Source: Prevotella sp. (GTDB taxonomy: Bacteria; Bacteroidota; Bacteroidia; Bacteroidales; Bacteroidaceae). From it: a stretch of DNA of 13,878 bases. A program made the translations under genes and the position numbers. This document shows positions 6,988 to 13,878 of the stretch, piece after piece. The notes below the pieces were generated by a model. The model made no database searches. It was not told the origin of the DNA and saw only the letters and a list, made by a program, of their open reading frames with translations. The DNA is taken from the NCBI GenBank assembly GCA_021204735.1, contig JAJPYV010000307.1:1-13878 (forward strand), written 5' to 3'. How positions within the stretch are numbered: position 1 is the stretch's first letter; each line of letters begins with the position of its first letter.

Positions 6988-8103
6988 GTGGGAGAACAAT
7001 TAAGAATAGTGATTAGTGGCGGTGGTACGGGTGGTCATATCTTCCCTGCTGTCTCTATTGCCAATGCGATAAAGAACCGTTGTCCCGATGCGAAAATACT
7101 GTTTGTAGGTGCTCTCGGACGCATGGAAATGCAACGGGTGCCAGCTGCTGGGTATGAGATTAAGGGCTTACCGATATGCGGTTTTGATAGGAAGAACATG
7201 CTCAAGAACGTCATAGTGCTGTATAGGATTTGGAAAAGTCAGCGCATGGCGAGGAAGATAATAAAGGAGTTCAAACCTATGGCGGCTGTTGGTGTGGGCG
7301 GTTATGCGAGTGGCCCTACTCTCAACACGTGTGCTAAGATGGGTATTCCCTGCTTGATACAAGAGCAAAACTCATACGCGGGAGTAACCAACAAGTTGCT
7401 CGCTAAGAAAGCAGAGCGTATCTGCGTGGCTTACGATGGCATGGAGCGTTTCTTCCCTGCTGATAAAATAATGAAGACGGGAAATCCTGTGAGACAGGCA
7501 TTGCTTGACACTAAGATGACCAATGAGGACGCTTTAAGCAGTTTTGGACTGAAGCCAGGTCTTCGCACTGTCCTAATTGTAGGTGGCAGTCTTGGTGCAC
7601 GGACTATAAACGAAAGTGTTTTGGAGCATTTGGATTTAGTGGAACAGTCGGGCGTGCAGTTTATATGGCAGACAGGAAAGTACTATAATGCGGCTATCAT
7701 GGAGCAGTTGAAAGGGCATAAGGAAATTCCTACGCTCAAGGTGACTGACTTCATTTCTGATATGGGAGCGGCATATAAGGCGGCTGACCTTGTTATCAGT
7801 CGTGCGGGAGCAAGTAGTATTTCGGAGTTTTGCTTAATAGGCAAACCCGTAATTCTCGTTCCCTCTCCAAATGTTGCGGAGGACCACCAGACAAAGAATG
7901 CTTTGGCATTGGTGGAGAAGGATGCTGCTCTTTATGTAAAAGATGCAGACGCACCGGCACAACTGTTGAATTTGGCTGTTGAGACTGTCAAGGATGATAA
8001 AGCACTGACAAGACTTGGCGGAAATATCAAAAAACTTGCCCTGCCTGATTCTGCCGATATCATAGCACAGGAGGTAATAAAACTTGCCCAGGGAGGGCGT
8101 TGA
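6988..8103 (+). CDS. murG: UDP-GlcNAc--lipid I GlcNAc transferase MurG
   Basis: MurG adds GlcNAc from UDP-GlcNAc to undecaprenyl-pyrophosphoryl-MurNAc-pentapeptide (lipid I), making lipid II on the cytoplasmic face of the membrane. The 371-residue length is normal for a GT28/GT-B enzyme. The N-terminal GGGTGGH loop is at 11-17, VGGYAS at 103-108, QEQN at 125-128 and GNPVR at 165-169. The second Rossmann domain has GGSLGA (199-204) and the UDP-GlcNAc-binding region SRAGASSISE (271-280) and EDHQ (298-301). The start is GTG: it is the only start that leaves a usual short lead before the first beta strand, and it follows the -7 element closely. TAAGG 11-12 nt upstream is a weak ribosome site at best. 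It is the first gene of this operon segment, 36 bp before murC. Confidence 0.97.
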   Translation: MGEQLRIVISGGGTGGHIFPAVSIANAIKNRCPDAKILFVGALGRMEMQRVPAAGYEIKGLPICGFDRKNMLKNVIVLYRIWKSQRMARKIIKEFKPMAAVGVGGYASGPTLNTCAKMGIPCLIQEQNSYAGVTNKLLAKKAERICVAYDGMERFFPADKIMKTGNPVRQALLDTKMTNEDALSSFGLKPGLRTVLIVGGSLGARTINESVLEHLDLVEQSGVQFIWQTGKYYNAAIMEQLKGHKEIPTLKVTDFISDMGAAYKAADLVISRAGASSISEFCLIGKPVILVPSPNVAEDHQTKNALALVEKDAALYVKDADAPAQLLNLAVETVKDDKALTRLGGNIKKLALPDSADIIAQEVIKLAQGGR

Positions 8104-8139
8104 CATATAAAATCTTAGAAAGCATCGTAAGATACAGAA

Positions 8140-9519
8140 ATGGAACTAAAAGACATAAAGGCGGTTTATTTTATTGGAATTGGCGGAATTGGCATGAGTG
8201 CCATTGCACGTTATTTCCTACATAGGGGCGTTGTCGTAGCTGGTTATGACAAGACACCTTCAACACTAACTGAACAGCTTGAGAAAGAGGGAATGCTGAT
8301 TCACTACGAGGAGGATGTTGACGAAATACCTTATATGTGTCGTAAACCTGATGCGGTACTTGTAATCTATACGCCGGCAGTGCCCTCTGACCATAAGGAA
8401 TTGGTGTTTTTCCAGAATAATGGATTTGACGTGGAGAAACGGGCACAGGTGCTTGGTTTGTTGACACGTACGCATAAAGGGCTTTGCGTGGCTGGTACGC
8501 ACGGTAAGACTACGACATCCACCATGTGTGCACATATAATGCACCAGAGCAGTGTTGACTGCAATGCTTTTCTTGGAGGCATTTCAAAAAATTATGCCTC
8601 TAATTATATTTTAAGTAAAGAGAGTGATTTTGTGGTCATAGAGGCTGATGAGTTTGACCGCAGTTTTCATTGGTTGAGGCCTTGGATGAGTGTCATCACT
8701 GCTACCGATCCTGACCATTTGGATATTTACGGAACTAAGGAGGCTTATCTTGAGGGCTTCCGCCATTATACTACTCTTATCCAACCAGGCGGTGCATTGA
8801 TTATCCACAAGGGGTTGGAGTTGAAACCTGACGTTCAGGAGGGTGTCAGGGTTTATGAGTATAGTCGTGAGTCTGGTGATTTCCATGCTGAGAATATCAG
8901 GATTGGGAATGGAGAGATTTCATTTGACTTCATCTCTCCCATAGAATGTGTAAGAAATGTACAACTCGGTCAACCGCTTTCAATAAATATCGATAACGGT
9001 ATTGCAGCGATGGCTATGGCACAACTCAACGGTTGTTCGGCAGAGGAATTGAGATATGGAATGGGTACTTTCAAGGGCGTTGACAGACGTTTTGACTTCA
9101 AGATAAAAACTGACAGTAGGGCGTTCCTGAGTGATTACGCTCATCATCCAGAGGAAATCAGGCAGAGTGCGAAGAGTATCAGGGAATTGTATTCAGACAG
9201 GCGCATTACTGTTATTTTCCAGCCTCATCTTTATACACGGACAAGAGATTTCTATATGGATTTTGCCGAGAGTCTCAGTTTGTTTGACGAGGTGGTGCTG
9301 TGTGATATCTACCCTGCGCGTGAGGAACCTATTCCTGGTGTTACGTCGGCTCTTATCTATGATAATTTGAAATCAGGAGTGGAGAAGAAGATGATCCATT
9401 TGGATGAGGTTGTTGATTTCGTGAAGGCTAACCAGTTTGAGGTGCTTGTGGTATTGGGTGCCGGCGACCTTGACAACTATGTACCGCAGATAGAAAAGAT
9501 ATTAAAAAATAGAATGTGA
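8140..9519 (+). CDS. murC: UDP-N-acetylmuramate--L-alanine ligase MurC
   Basis: MurC uses ATP to join L-alanine to UDP-MurNAc, the first step of stem peptide synthesis, in the cytoplasm. The 459 residues contain the complete Mur ligase layout: N-terminal Rossmann UDP-binding motif GIGGIGMS (13-20), ATP P-loop GTHGKTT (119-125), the metal and substrate site EADEFDRSF (168-176), DPDHLDIYG (190-198), and the C-terminal domain motifs SDYAHHPEE (331-339) and QPHLYTRTRD (361-370). DYAHHP is characteristic of MurC (and Mpl) and separates it from MurD, E and F; the length and dcw position favour MurC over Mpl. The stop codon is followed after one base by the ftsQ start, which suggests translational coupling. 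Confidence 0.97.
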   Translation: MELKDIKAVYFIGIGGIGMSAIARYFLHRGVVVAGYDKTPSTLTEQLEKEGMLIHYEEDVDEIPYMCRKPDAVLVIYTPAVPSDHKELVFFQNNGFDVEKRAQVLGLLTRTHKGLCVAGTHGKTTTSTMCAHIMHQSSVDCNAFLGGISKNYASNYILSKESDFVVIEADEFDRSFHWLRPWMSVITATDPDHLDIYGTKEAYLEGFRHYTTLIQPGGALIIHKGLELKPDVQEGVRVYEYSRESGDFHAENIRIGNGEISFDFISPIECVRNVQLGQPLSINIDNGIAAMAMAQLNGCSAEELRYGMGTFKGVDRRFDFKIKTDSRAFLSDYAHHPEEIRQSAKSIRELYSDRRITVIFQPHLYTRTRDFYMDFAESLSLFDEVVLCDIYPAREEPIPGVTSALIYDNLKSGVEKKMIHLDEVVDFVKANQFEVLVVLGAGDLDNYVPQIEKILKNRM

Positions 9520-9520
9520 T

Positions 9521-10315
9521 ATGCGATTGAGAGTTAAGAGAACATTATTGACATTGCTCACCTTATTGTTTTGTGCCTACTTAGTATTGGCAATGACATC
9601 TTTCAACAAGCCGAAGGAGATGTATCCGATATGTATCAAGGTATCTATAAACATTGAGGACGAGAATACCAATGGGTTTCTCAGCGCTGATGAGATAAAA
9701 AGAATTTTGGAACGTGCGAAACTGTATCCGCTGAAGAAAAAGATGTCGTGTATTAATCCGCGTGACATCGAGGATTTGCTTAAGATCAGTCCTTTTGTCA
9801 GTACGGCACAGTGCTATAAGACTACAGATGGATGCGTGAATATCAGCATTACTCAACGTCTTCCGATAATTAGGATAAAGAACGACAAGGGTGCAGACTA
9901 TTATGTGGATGACCATGGCGGTGTAATGCCGAACTCAAAATATGTGTCCGACCTTATCATTGCTACGGGCAACATAAGTGAACAGTATGCCCGCAATTAC
10001 CTTTCCAATCTCGCCATTTCGGTGATGGCAGACGAGTTTTGGAGTAACCAGATAGTGCAGATTAATGTCCTGCCAAATCTTGGAATAGAACTTGTGCCGA
10101 GAGTTGGTGAACATATTGTTTATCTTGGAAAACTACCGCAGGCCAAATCTGCAGATAAGCGCAAAGAATTGATTGGCAGTTTTGTCGAGGATAAGCTCGA
10201 TAAATTGGAGAAGTTTTATAAATATGGACTGAGCGAGGCTGGTTGGAATAAATATTCATACATCAATATCGAGTTTGACAACCAGATAATATGTAAGAAA
10301 AGAATAATTAATTAA
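9521..10315 (+). CDS. ftsQ: Cell division protein FtsQ
   Basis: FtsQ is a bitopic membrane protein that links the cytoplasmic FtsZ/FtsA ring to periplasmic septal wall synthesis. The 264 residues show the expected plan: a short basic N-terminus (MRLRVKR), one hydrophobic membrane helix at about 8-26, a POTRA-like segment (about 38-115, including SADEIKRIL and RLPIIRI) and a beta-rich C-terminal domain with YYVDDHGGVMP (127-137), the usual FtsQ-type 'D.G...' turn. The sequence is diverged from proteobacterial FtsQ, so the name rests on topology plus position between murC and ftsA. The ATG one base after the murC stop is the natural coupled start. Confidence 0.9.
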   Translation: MRLRVKRTLLTLLTLLFCAYLVLAMTSFNKPKEMYPICIKVSINIEDENTNGFLSADEIKRILERAKLYPLKKKMSCINPRDIEDLLKISPFVSTAQCYKTTDGCVNISITQRLPIIRIKNDKGADYYVDDHGGVMPNSKYVSDLIIATGNISEQYARNYLSNLAISVMADEFWSNQIVQINVLPNLGIELVPRVGEHIVYLGKLPQAKSADKRKELIGSFVEDKLDKLEKFYKYGLSEAGWNKYSYINIEFDNQIICKKRIIN

Positions 10316-10332
10316 GAAATAAAAATAGAAAT

Positions 10333-10338
10333 AAGGAG
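10333..10338 (+). promoter_or_regulatory. ftsA: Shine-Dalgarno site of ftsA
   Basis: AAGGAG ends 5 nt before the ftsA ATG. It is the only gene in the window with a good Shine-Dalgarno match at proper spacing, which is notable because Bacteroidota mostly initiate without one. It supports the ATG at 10344. Confidence 0.65.
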
Positions 10339-10343
10339 TACGT

Positions 10344-11783
10344 ATGGCAGCAAAGGAATTCATAGTGGCAATCGAGCTTGGCTCATCGAAGGTTACGGGT
10401 GTGGCAGGGCGCAAAAACTCTGATGGCAGCATCTCGATTCTTGCCGTAGCAAAGGAAGACTCCTCGTCTTTCATCCGGAAAGGAACTGTCTATAAGATTA
10501 CGCAGACAGTGAAATGCATTTCTGACATCGTGGCGAAACTTAAGGCGAAGCTCAAGCAGGATATTGCCCAAGTATATGTGGGTATCGGTGGACAGTCAAT
10601 CCATAGTGTCAACAACAACATCGTGGAGAATTTTTATGAGACTACGGGTGTGACGTCTCTAATTGTGAACAGGATGATGGACCGCAATAGGAATGCGTCT
10701 TATCCCGACCAGAGTATTATCAACTCTGTTCCACAGGAATATTTGGTAAATAACAGTCTGGAACTTGACCCAGAGGGTATTCAGTGCCAGAAGTTGGAGG
10801 GCAATTTTCTTAATATCCTGTGCCGTGATAAGTTTTATACTTCTTTCCACTCTTGTTTCAAAGATGCGAAAGTAGCTATTGCTGAGACGTATCTCTCTCC
10901 GTTGGCACTTGCTGATAGCATACTGACTGACAATGAGAAGAGTTCTGGTTGTGTATTGGTTGACCTCGGTGCCGGTACTACCACTGTTGCTGTTTATTAC
11001 AAGAATATCCTTCGTCACCTTGCCGTTATTCCGTTAGGCGGAAACAATATTACGAAAGATATCGCCTCTCTTAAGATTGACGAGGATATGGCAGAGGAGA
11101 TGAAACTTAAGTATGCCAATGCCTTTACTGAGGAGAGCGAGATTGACGAGACATTGTCGTACCCTGTTGATACAGAACGACAGATAAAGAGTACGGATTT
11201 CATAAAGATTGTCGAGGGTCGTTTGCAGGAGATAATAGAAAATGTACGTTATCAGATTCCAAATGAATATCTTGACAAACTGCTTGGTGGTATTATCCTC
11301 ACGGGTGGTGGTTCGAATATGAAGAATATCGAGAAGGCTTTCCGTAAATTTATGTCTATCAACAAGAATGCGTATATCAGCAAAGAAACATCTATCGAAA
11401 AGGACACATCTATCGACAAGGTTCGTGTTGCTAATTTTGTTACTCAGAAAATCGTTTCTAAAGATGCAGATATCAATGCACACGATGGTATGATGAACAC
11501 GGTTTTGGGTATTCTTGCCAAAGGTGATATGAATTGTGCAGGGTTGGAAGTGCCTGAGCAGCAGGATATTTTTGTTGGTAGTGTTCCTACACCTGTCAAG
11601 TCTGTTGATGATGTGCCGCAACAGGATGTTACCCGTTCAGAACTCAAGCCTGGTGTTGTTCCGCCTCCAGTAGAACCTGAGAAAGAGGAGGAAAAACTTG
11701 AGAAGAAAAATAAGCAAAGTGTAGGTTCTTCCTTTAAGAAGTTAAGGAAATTCCTCAACGGTCTGATTAAGGAGGAGGACTGA
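10344..11783 (+). CDS. ftsA: Cell division protein FtsA
   Basis: FtsA is an actin-like ATPase that tethers FtsZ filaments to the inner membrane and recruits later division proteins. The 479 residues contain the actin-fold nucleotide motifs: phosphate 1 IELGSSKV (10-17), phosphate 2 VDLGAGTTT (206-214) and the adenosine motif ILTGGGSNMKNI (318-329). The SHS2/1C subdomain lies at about 83-170. A variable acidic and proline-rich linker (about 400-458) precedes a C-terminal amphipathic stretch, SSFKKLRKFLNGLIKEED (462-479), the membrane-targeting helix. It is longer than the roughly 420-residue E. coli protein, mainly because of this linker. The start is supported by AAGGAG. The gene is 28 bp after ftsQ and 54 bp before ftsZ. 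Confidence 0.97.
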   Translation: MAAKEFIVAIELGSSKVTGVAGRKNSDGSISILAVAKEDSSSFIRKGTVYKITQTVKCISDIVAKLKAKLKQDIAQVYVGIGGQSIHSVNNNIVENFYETTGVTSLIVNRMMDRNRNASYPDQSIINSVPQEYLVNNSLELDPEGIQCQKLEGNFLNILCRDKFYTSFHSCFKDAKVAIAETYLSPLALADSILTDNEKSSGCVLVDLGAGTTTVAVYYKNILRHLAVIPLGGNNITKDIASLKIDEDMAEEMKLKYANAFTEESEIDETLSYPVDTERQIKSTDFIKIVEGRLQEIIENVRYQIPNEYLDKLLGGIILTGGGSNMKNIEKAFRKFMSINKNAYISKETSIEKDTSIDKVRVANFVTQKIVSKDADINAHDGMMNTVLGILAKGDMNCAGLEVPEQQDIFVGSVPTPVKSVDDVPQQDVTRSELKPGVVPPPVEPEKEEEKLEKKNKQSVGSSFKKLRKFLNGLIKEED

Positions 11784-11837
11784 TAATCTTTCTGATAGAT
11801 ACGATTTGTCGAATGAAAATAAAAATAAAGAACAAAT

Positions 11838-13223
11838 ATGAGCGACAATTTTAGGACATTGAATTTTGGAGAACCTGTGGATTCCCAAGATACACAAAAT
11901 AATAATAGTGGTTTGTTGCACAGAAATATAGATTTCGGTGACCCTGAGAAGCCTAAGAGTATCATTAAGGTTATTGGTGTAGGTGGTGGCGGTAGCAATG
12001 CCGTAAACCACATGTACCGTGAGGGTATTCACGATGTGTCGTTTGTGGTGTGCAACCTTGACCAGCAGGCTCTTAACGATTCACCTGTGCCAGTACATCT
12101 GTTGCTTGGCAAGGAGGGTCTTGGGGCAGGCAACGTTCCTGAAAGGGCACGCAAAGCAGCCGAAGAGAGTATCGATGATATACGGAAAATGCTTAACGAC
12201 GGTACAAAAATGGTGTTCATCACTGCAGGAATGGGTGGTGGCACTGGTACAGGTGCTGCTCCAGTTATTGCTCAGGTGTCGAAGGAGATGGGCATTCTTA
12301 CTGTCGGTATTGTTACGATTCCGTTCCGTTTTGAGGGAAGGAAGAAAATCGACCAGGCGTTGGATGGTGTGGAGGAGATTGCAAAGCATGTTGATGCTTT
12401 ACTTGTAATCAACAATGAGCGTCTGCGTGAGATTTGTTCCAATATGACATTGATGGAGGCTTTCGATAAGGCCGATGATACTTTGTGTGTTGCTGCAAAG
12501 AGTATTGCAGAGATAATAACGGTACATGGACGCATAAATCTTGACTTCAACGACGTGCAGACCGTGATGAAGAATGGTGGTGTTGCTATTATGAGTACTG
12601 GTTATGGTGAGGGGGAAGGTCGTGTTAAGGCGGCTATAGAGAGTGCACTTGATTCTCCTCTTCTCAATAACAACGATATCTTTTCATCCAAGAAAATTCT
12701 TCTTAATATATCGTTTAGTAGCGGTGAAGGCAATAAGGGCGGTCTGATGGTTGAGGAAATGGGCTATATAACAGAATTTACCGATAAGTTGGCTGAGGAC
12801 TTTGAGACAAAATGGGGTGTTGCCTTTGATCCAGACTTAGGTGAGAAGGTGAAAGTTACTATTCTTGCCACTGGTTTTGGTATTGGCAATCTTGTCAATT
12901 CAAACGGTCATGTCAGTAAATATACGCTTGAGCAGATAGAGGAGATGACAAGGAAATCGGAGGAGGATGAAGAGAAAGCCGCAAGGCGCAGGCGCTATTA
13001 CGGACTGAGCGAGAAACCGAAGAAACGTCCTGGTCGTCCTAACATTTATCTTTTCCGTATGGAAGATCTTGACAACGATGATGTAATCTCTGCCGTTGAG
13101 TCGACCCCAACTTACAAACGTACCAGAGTGGAGAAAGAGGAAATACTCAATAGAGCAAGTGGTAGGGCGAGGAAGGAGGAGAGTGAAAAAACTCCGATTT
13201 CTGGAACGATAAAGTTCGGATGA
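11838..13223 (+). CDS. ftsZ: Cell division GTPase FtsZ
   Basis: FtsZ is the tubulin homologue that polymerises with GTP into the cytokinetic Z-ring. The 461 residues have a long N-terminal extension (about 1-40), the GTPase domain with T1 loop GGGGSNAVN (49-57) and tubulin signature GGGTGTG (133-139), and the catalytic T7 loop NLDFND (234-239, D236 and D239). A charged linker (about 365-400) follows. The segment [10 protein letters not shown] (421-430) resembles the conserved C-terminal peptide that binds FtsA in other FtsZ proteins, but about 30 more residues follow it. Short aromatic-glycine motifs LNFG (8-11), IDFG (31-34) and IKFG (458-461) flank the core. The position after ftsA is standard. 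Confidence 0.98.
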   Translation: MSDNFRTLNFGEPVDSQDTQNNNSGLLHRNIDFGDPEKPKSIIKVIGVGGGGSNAVNHMYREGIHDVSFVVCNLDQQALNDSPVPVHLLLGKEGLGAGNVPERARKAAEESIDDIRKMLNDGTKMVFITAGMGGGTGTGAAPVIAQVSKEMGILTVGIVTIPFRFEGRKKIDQALDGVEEIAKHVDALLVINNERLREICSNMTLMEAFDKADDTLCVAAKSIAEIITVHGRINLDFNDVQTVMKNGGVAIMSTGYGEGEGRVKAAIESALDSPLLNNNDIFSSKKILLNISFSSGEGNKGGLMVEEMGYITEFTDKLAEDFETKWGVAFDPDLGEKVKVTILATGFGIGNLVNSNGHVSKYTLEQIEEMTRKSEEDEEKAARRRRYYGLSEKPKKRPGRPNIYLFRMEDLDNDDVISAVESTPTYKRTRVEKEEILNRASGRARKEESEKTPISGTIKFG

Positions 13224-13235
13224 AACCGAAGTTAA

Positions 13236-13260
13236 AATTAAGAATTAATAATTAAGAATT
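13236..13260. repeat. Two direct copies of AATTAAGAATT between ftsZ and yqeY
   Basis: AATTAAGAATT occurs at 13236-13246 and again at 13250-13260, with 3 bp between the copies. A/T repeats of this kind are, to my recollection, scattered in intergenic regions of some Bacteroidota genomes. The function is unknown. The rest of the 124-bp gap has no convincing promoter and only a weak 7-bp stem (13282-13288 with 13308-13314). Confidence 0.6.
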
Positions 13261-13347
13261 CATTTTGGGTGTAAATTTTCATGGTATTGTCATGTGGTTT
13301 TTTGAGAAATACCAATAAATAATAAAACGATATAAAAATATATTGAT

Positions 13348-13797
13348 ATGAATTTATTTGAACAGGTCAGCAATGATATTAAGGATGCGATGAAAGCTCG
13401 TGACAAGGTTCGTCTTGAGACTCTTCGCAACATAAAGAAAGTGTTCCTTGAGGCAAAGACTGCCCCAGGAGCTAATGATACGCTTGAGGATGCTGTTGCT
13501 TTGAAACTTCTCTCTAAGTTAGCTAAACAGGGAAAAGAGTCTGCAGTAACATTCACACAACAAGGCAGACAAGACCTTGCTGACGCGGAGCTGGCGCAGG
13601 TTGCAGTTATCGAGACTTATCTTCCTAAACCTATGACTGATGAGGAGATTGAGACAGTGGTGAAAGCTATTATCGACCAGACTGGTGCGGCAAGTATGAA
13701 AGATATGGGAAAAGTGATGGGCATGGCATCGAAACAGATGGCAGGTAAGGCGGATGGAGGAAAGATATCCTCTATCGTTAAACGTTTGTTGGCGTAA
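13348..13797 (+). CDS. yqeY: GatB/YqeY domain protein
   Basis: The 149-residue product is a stand-alone YqeY-family protein, related to the tail domain of the tRNA amidotransferase subunit GatB. The family is helical and is thought to contact tRNA or act in translation quality control; its exact role is not settled. Visible family features are the N-terminal helix with KARDKVRLETLRNI (16-29), IETYLPKPMTDEEI (88-101), MGKVMG (120-125) and ADGGKISSIVKRLL (135-148). The length is typical. It lies 124 bp after ftsZ in the same direction, an arrangement known at the end of Bacteroidota dcw clusters, and may be cotranscribed. It is complete, with a clean ATG after an A/T-rich leader. Confidence 0.92.
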   Translation: MNLFEQVSNDIKDAMKARDKVRLETLRNIKKVFLEAKTAPGANDTLEDAVALKLLSKLAKQGKESAVTFTQQGRQDLADAELAQVAVIETYLPKPMTDEEIETVVKAIIDQTGAASMKDMGKVMGMASKQMAGKADGGKISSIVKRLLA

Positions 13798-13826
13798 GAA
13801 TATAAAGTTTGTGTAAGGACATAAAA

Positions 13827-13854
13827 AAATCATCTGCCTCACGGCAAATGATTT
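13827..13854. terminator. Hairpin at the end of the dcw segment, probable terminator
   Basis: AAATCAT-C-TGCC (13827-13838) pairs with GGCA-A-ATGATTT (13843-13854) around a TCAC loop: a 7-bp and a 4-bp stem separated by one mismatch. On the + strand it is followed by only a short T run, while on the - strand it would be followed by seven T's. It may end the ftsZ-yqeY transcript, but it looks better suited to a convergent gene to the right, or to both. Confidence 0.55.
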
Positions 13855-13878
13855 CCAAAAAACAAACTACTTAAAAAC

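Noticed and set aside
11784..11837. Possible internal promoter before ftsZ (TACGATTTG)
   Set aside because: It has three bases between TA and TTTG instead of two and no -33 element.
11034..12013. Long - strand frames (195 and 189 codons) opposite ftsA and ftsZ
   Set aside because: They are antisense to well-supported genes, low in complexity, and without family features.
1..13878. Mobile element, prophage, CRISPR or defence island
   Set aside because: No transposase, integrase, terminal repeats or regularly spaced repeats are seen; the nuclease-helicase alone is not enough to call a defence system.

Overview
The window looks like chromosomal DNA from a member of the Bacteroidota, most likely the Bacteroidales and plausibly Prevotellaceae. 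Four things point there. Two secreted proteins end in a type IX secretion (Por) C-terminal sorting domain. Promoter -7 elements match the Bacteroidota consensus TAnnTTTG. Shine-Dalgarno sites are mostly absent. The murG-murC-ftsQ-ftsA-ftsZ-yqeY gene order is the end of a Bacteroidota dcw (division and cell wall) cluster. No insertion sequence, integrase, phage gene or CRISPR array is visible.

Layout from left to right. Positions 1-176 hold two stable RNAs on the + strand: the 3' part of a small SRP RNA, cut by the window edge, and a tRNA-Thr(UGU) that follows it with essentially no spacer. A strong hairpin near 223-255 separates them from a convergent - strand block. That block has two tandem paralogous genes (278-1633 and 1799-3163) for secreted proteins of about 450 residues, with degenerate S-x-D-G repeats resembling HAF/beta-propeller blades and a T9SS sorting tail. 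Each has its own promoter, and the promoter and leader are conserved between the copies, so the duplicated unit is gene plus control region. Next on the same strand is a 1138-residue Dna2-like protein (3341-6757) with a PD-(D/E)XK nuclease motif set followed by a superfamily 1 helicase.

The 230-bp divergent gap 6758-6987 carries back-to-back -7 elements and, almost exactly midway between them, an 18-bp interrupted palindrome. From 6988 to the end, the + strand carries six co-directional genes: murG and murC (lipid II synthesis and UDP-MurNAc-L-Ala synthesis), ftsQ, ftsA and ftsZ (divisome assembly) and yqeY (GatB/YqeY domain protein). A hairpin at the right edge probably ends this unit. The five dcw genes act in one process: MurC and MurG make the cell wall precursor, FtsZ and FtsA form the cytokinetic ring at the membrane, and FtsQ links the ring to septal wall synthesis.

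Most of the window is recognisable core-genome content. The parts most worth a second look are the tandem secreted paralogs with a shared promoter block, the Dna2-like nuclease-helicase without an obvious iron-sulphur cysteine set, the centred palindrome in the divergent control region, and the dcw cluster that starts abruptly at murG.
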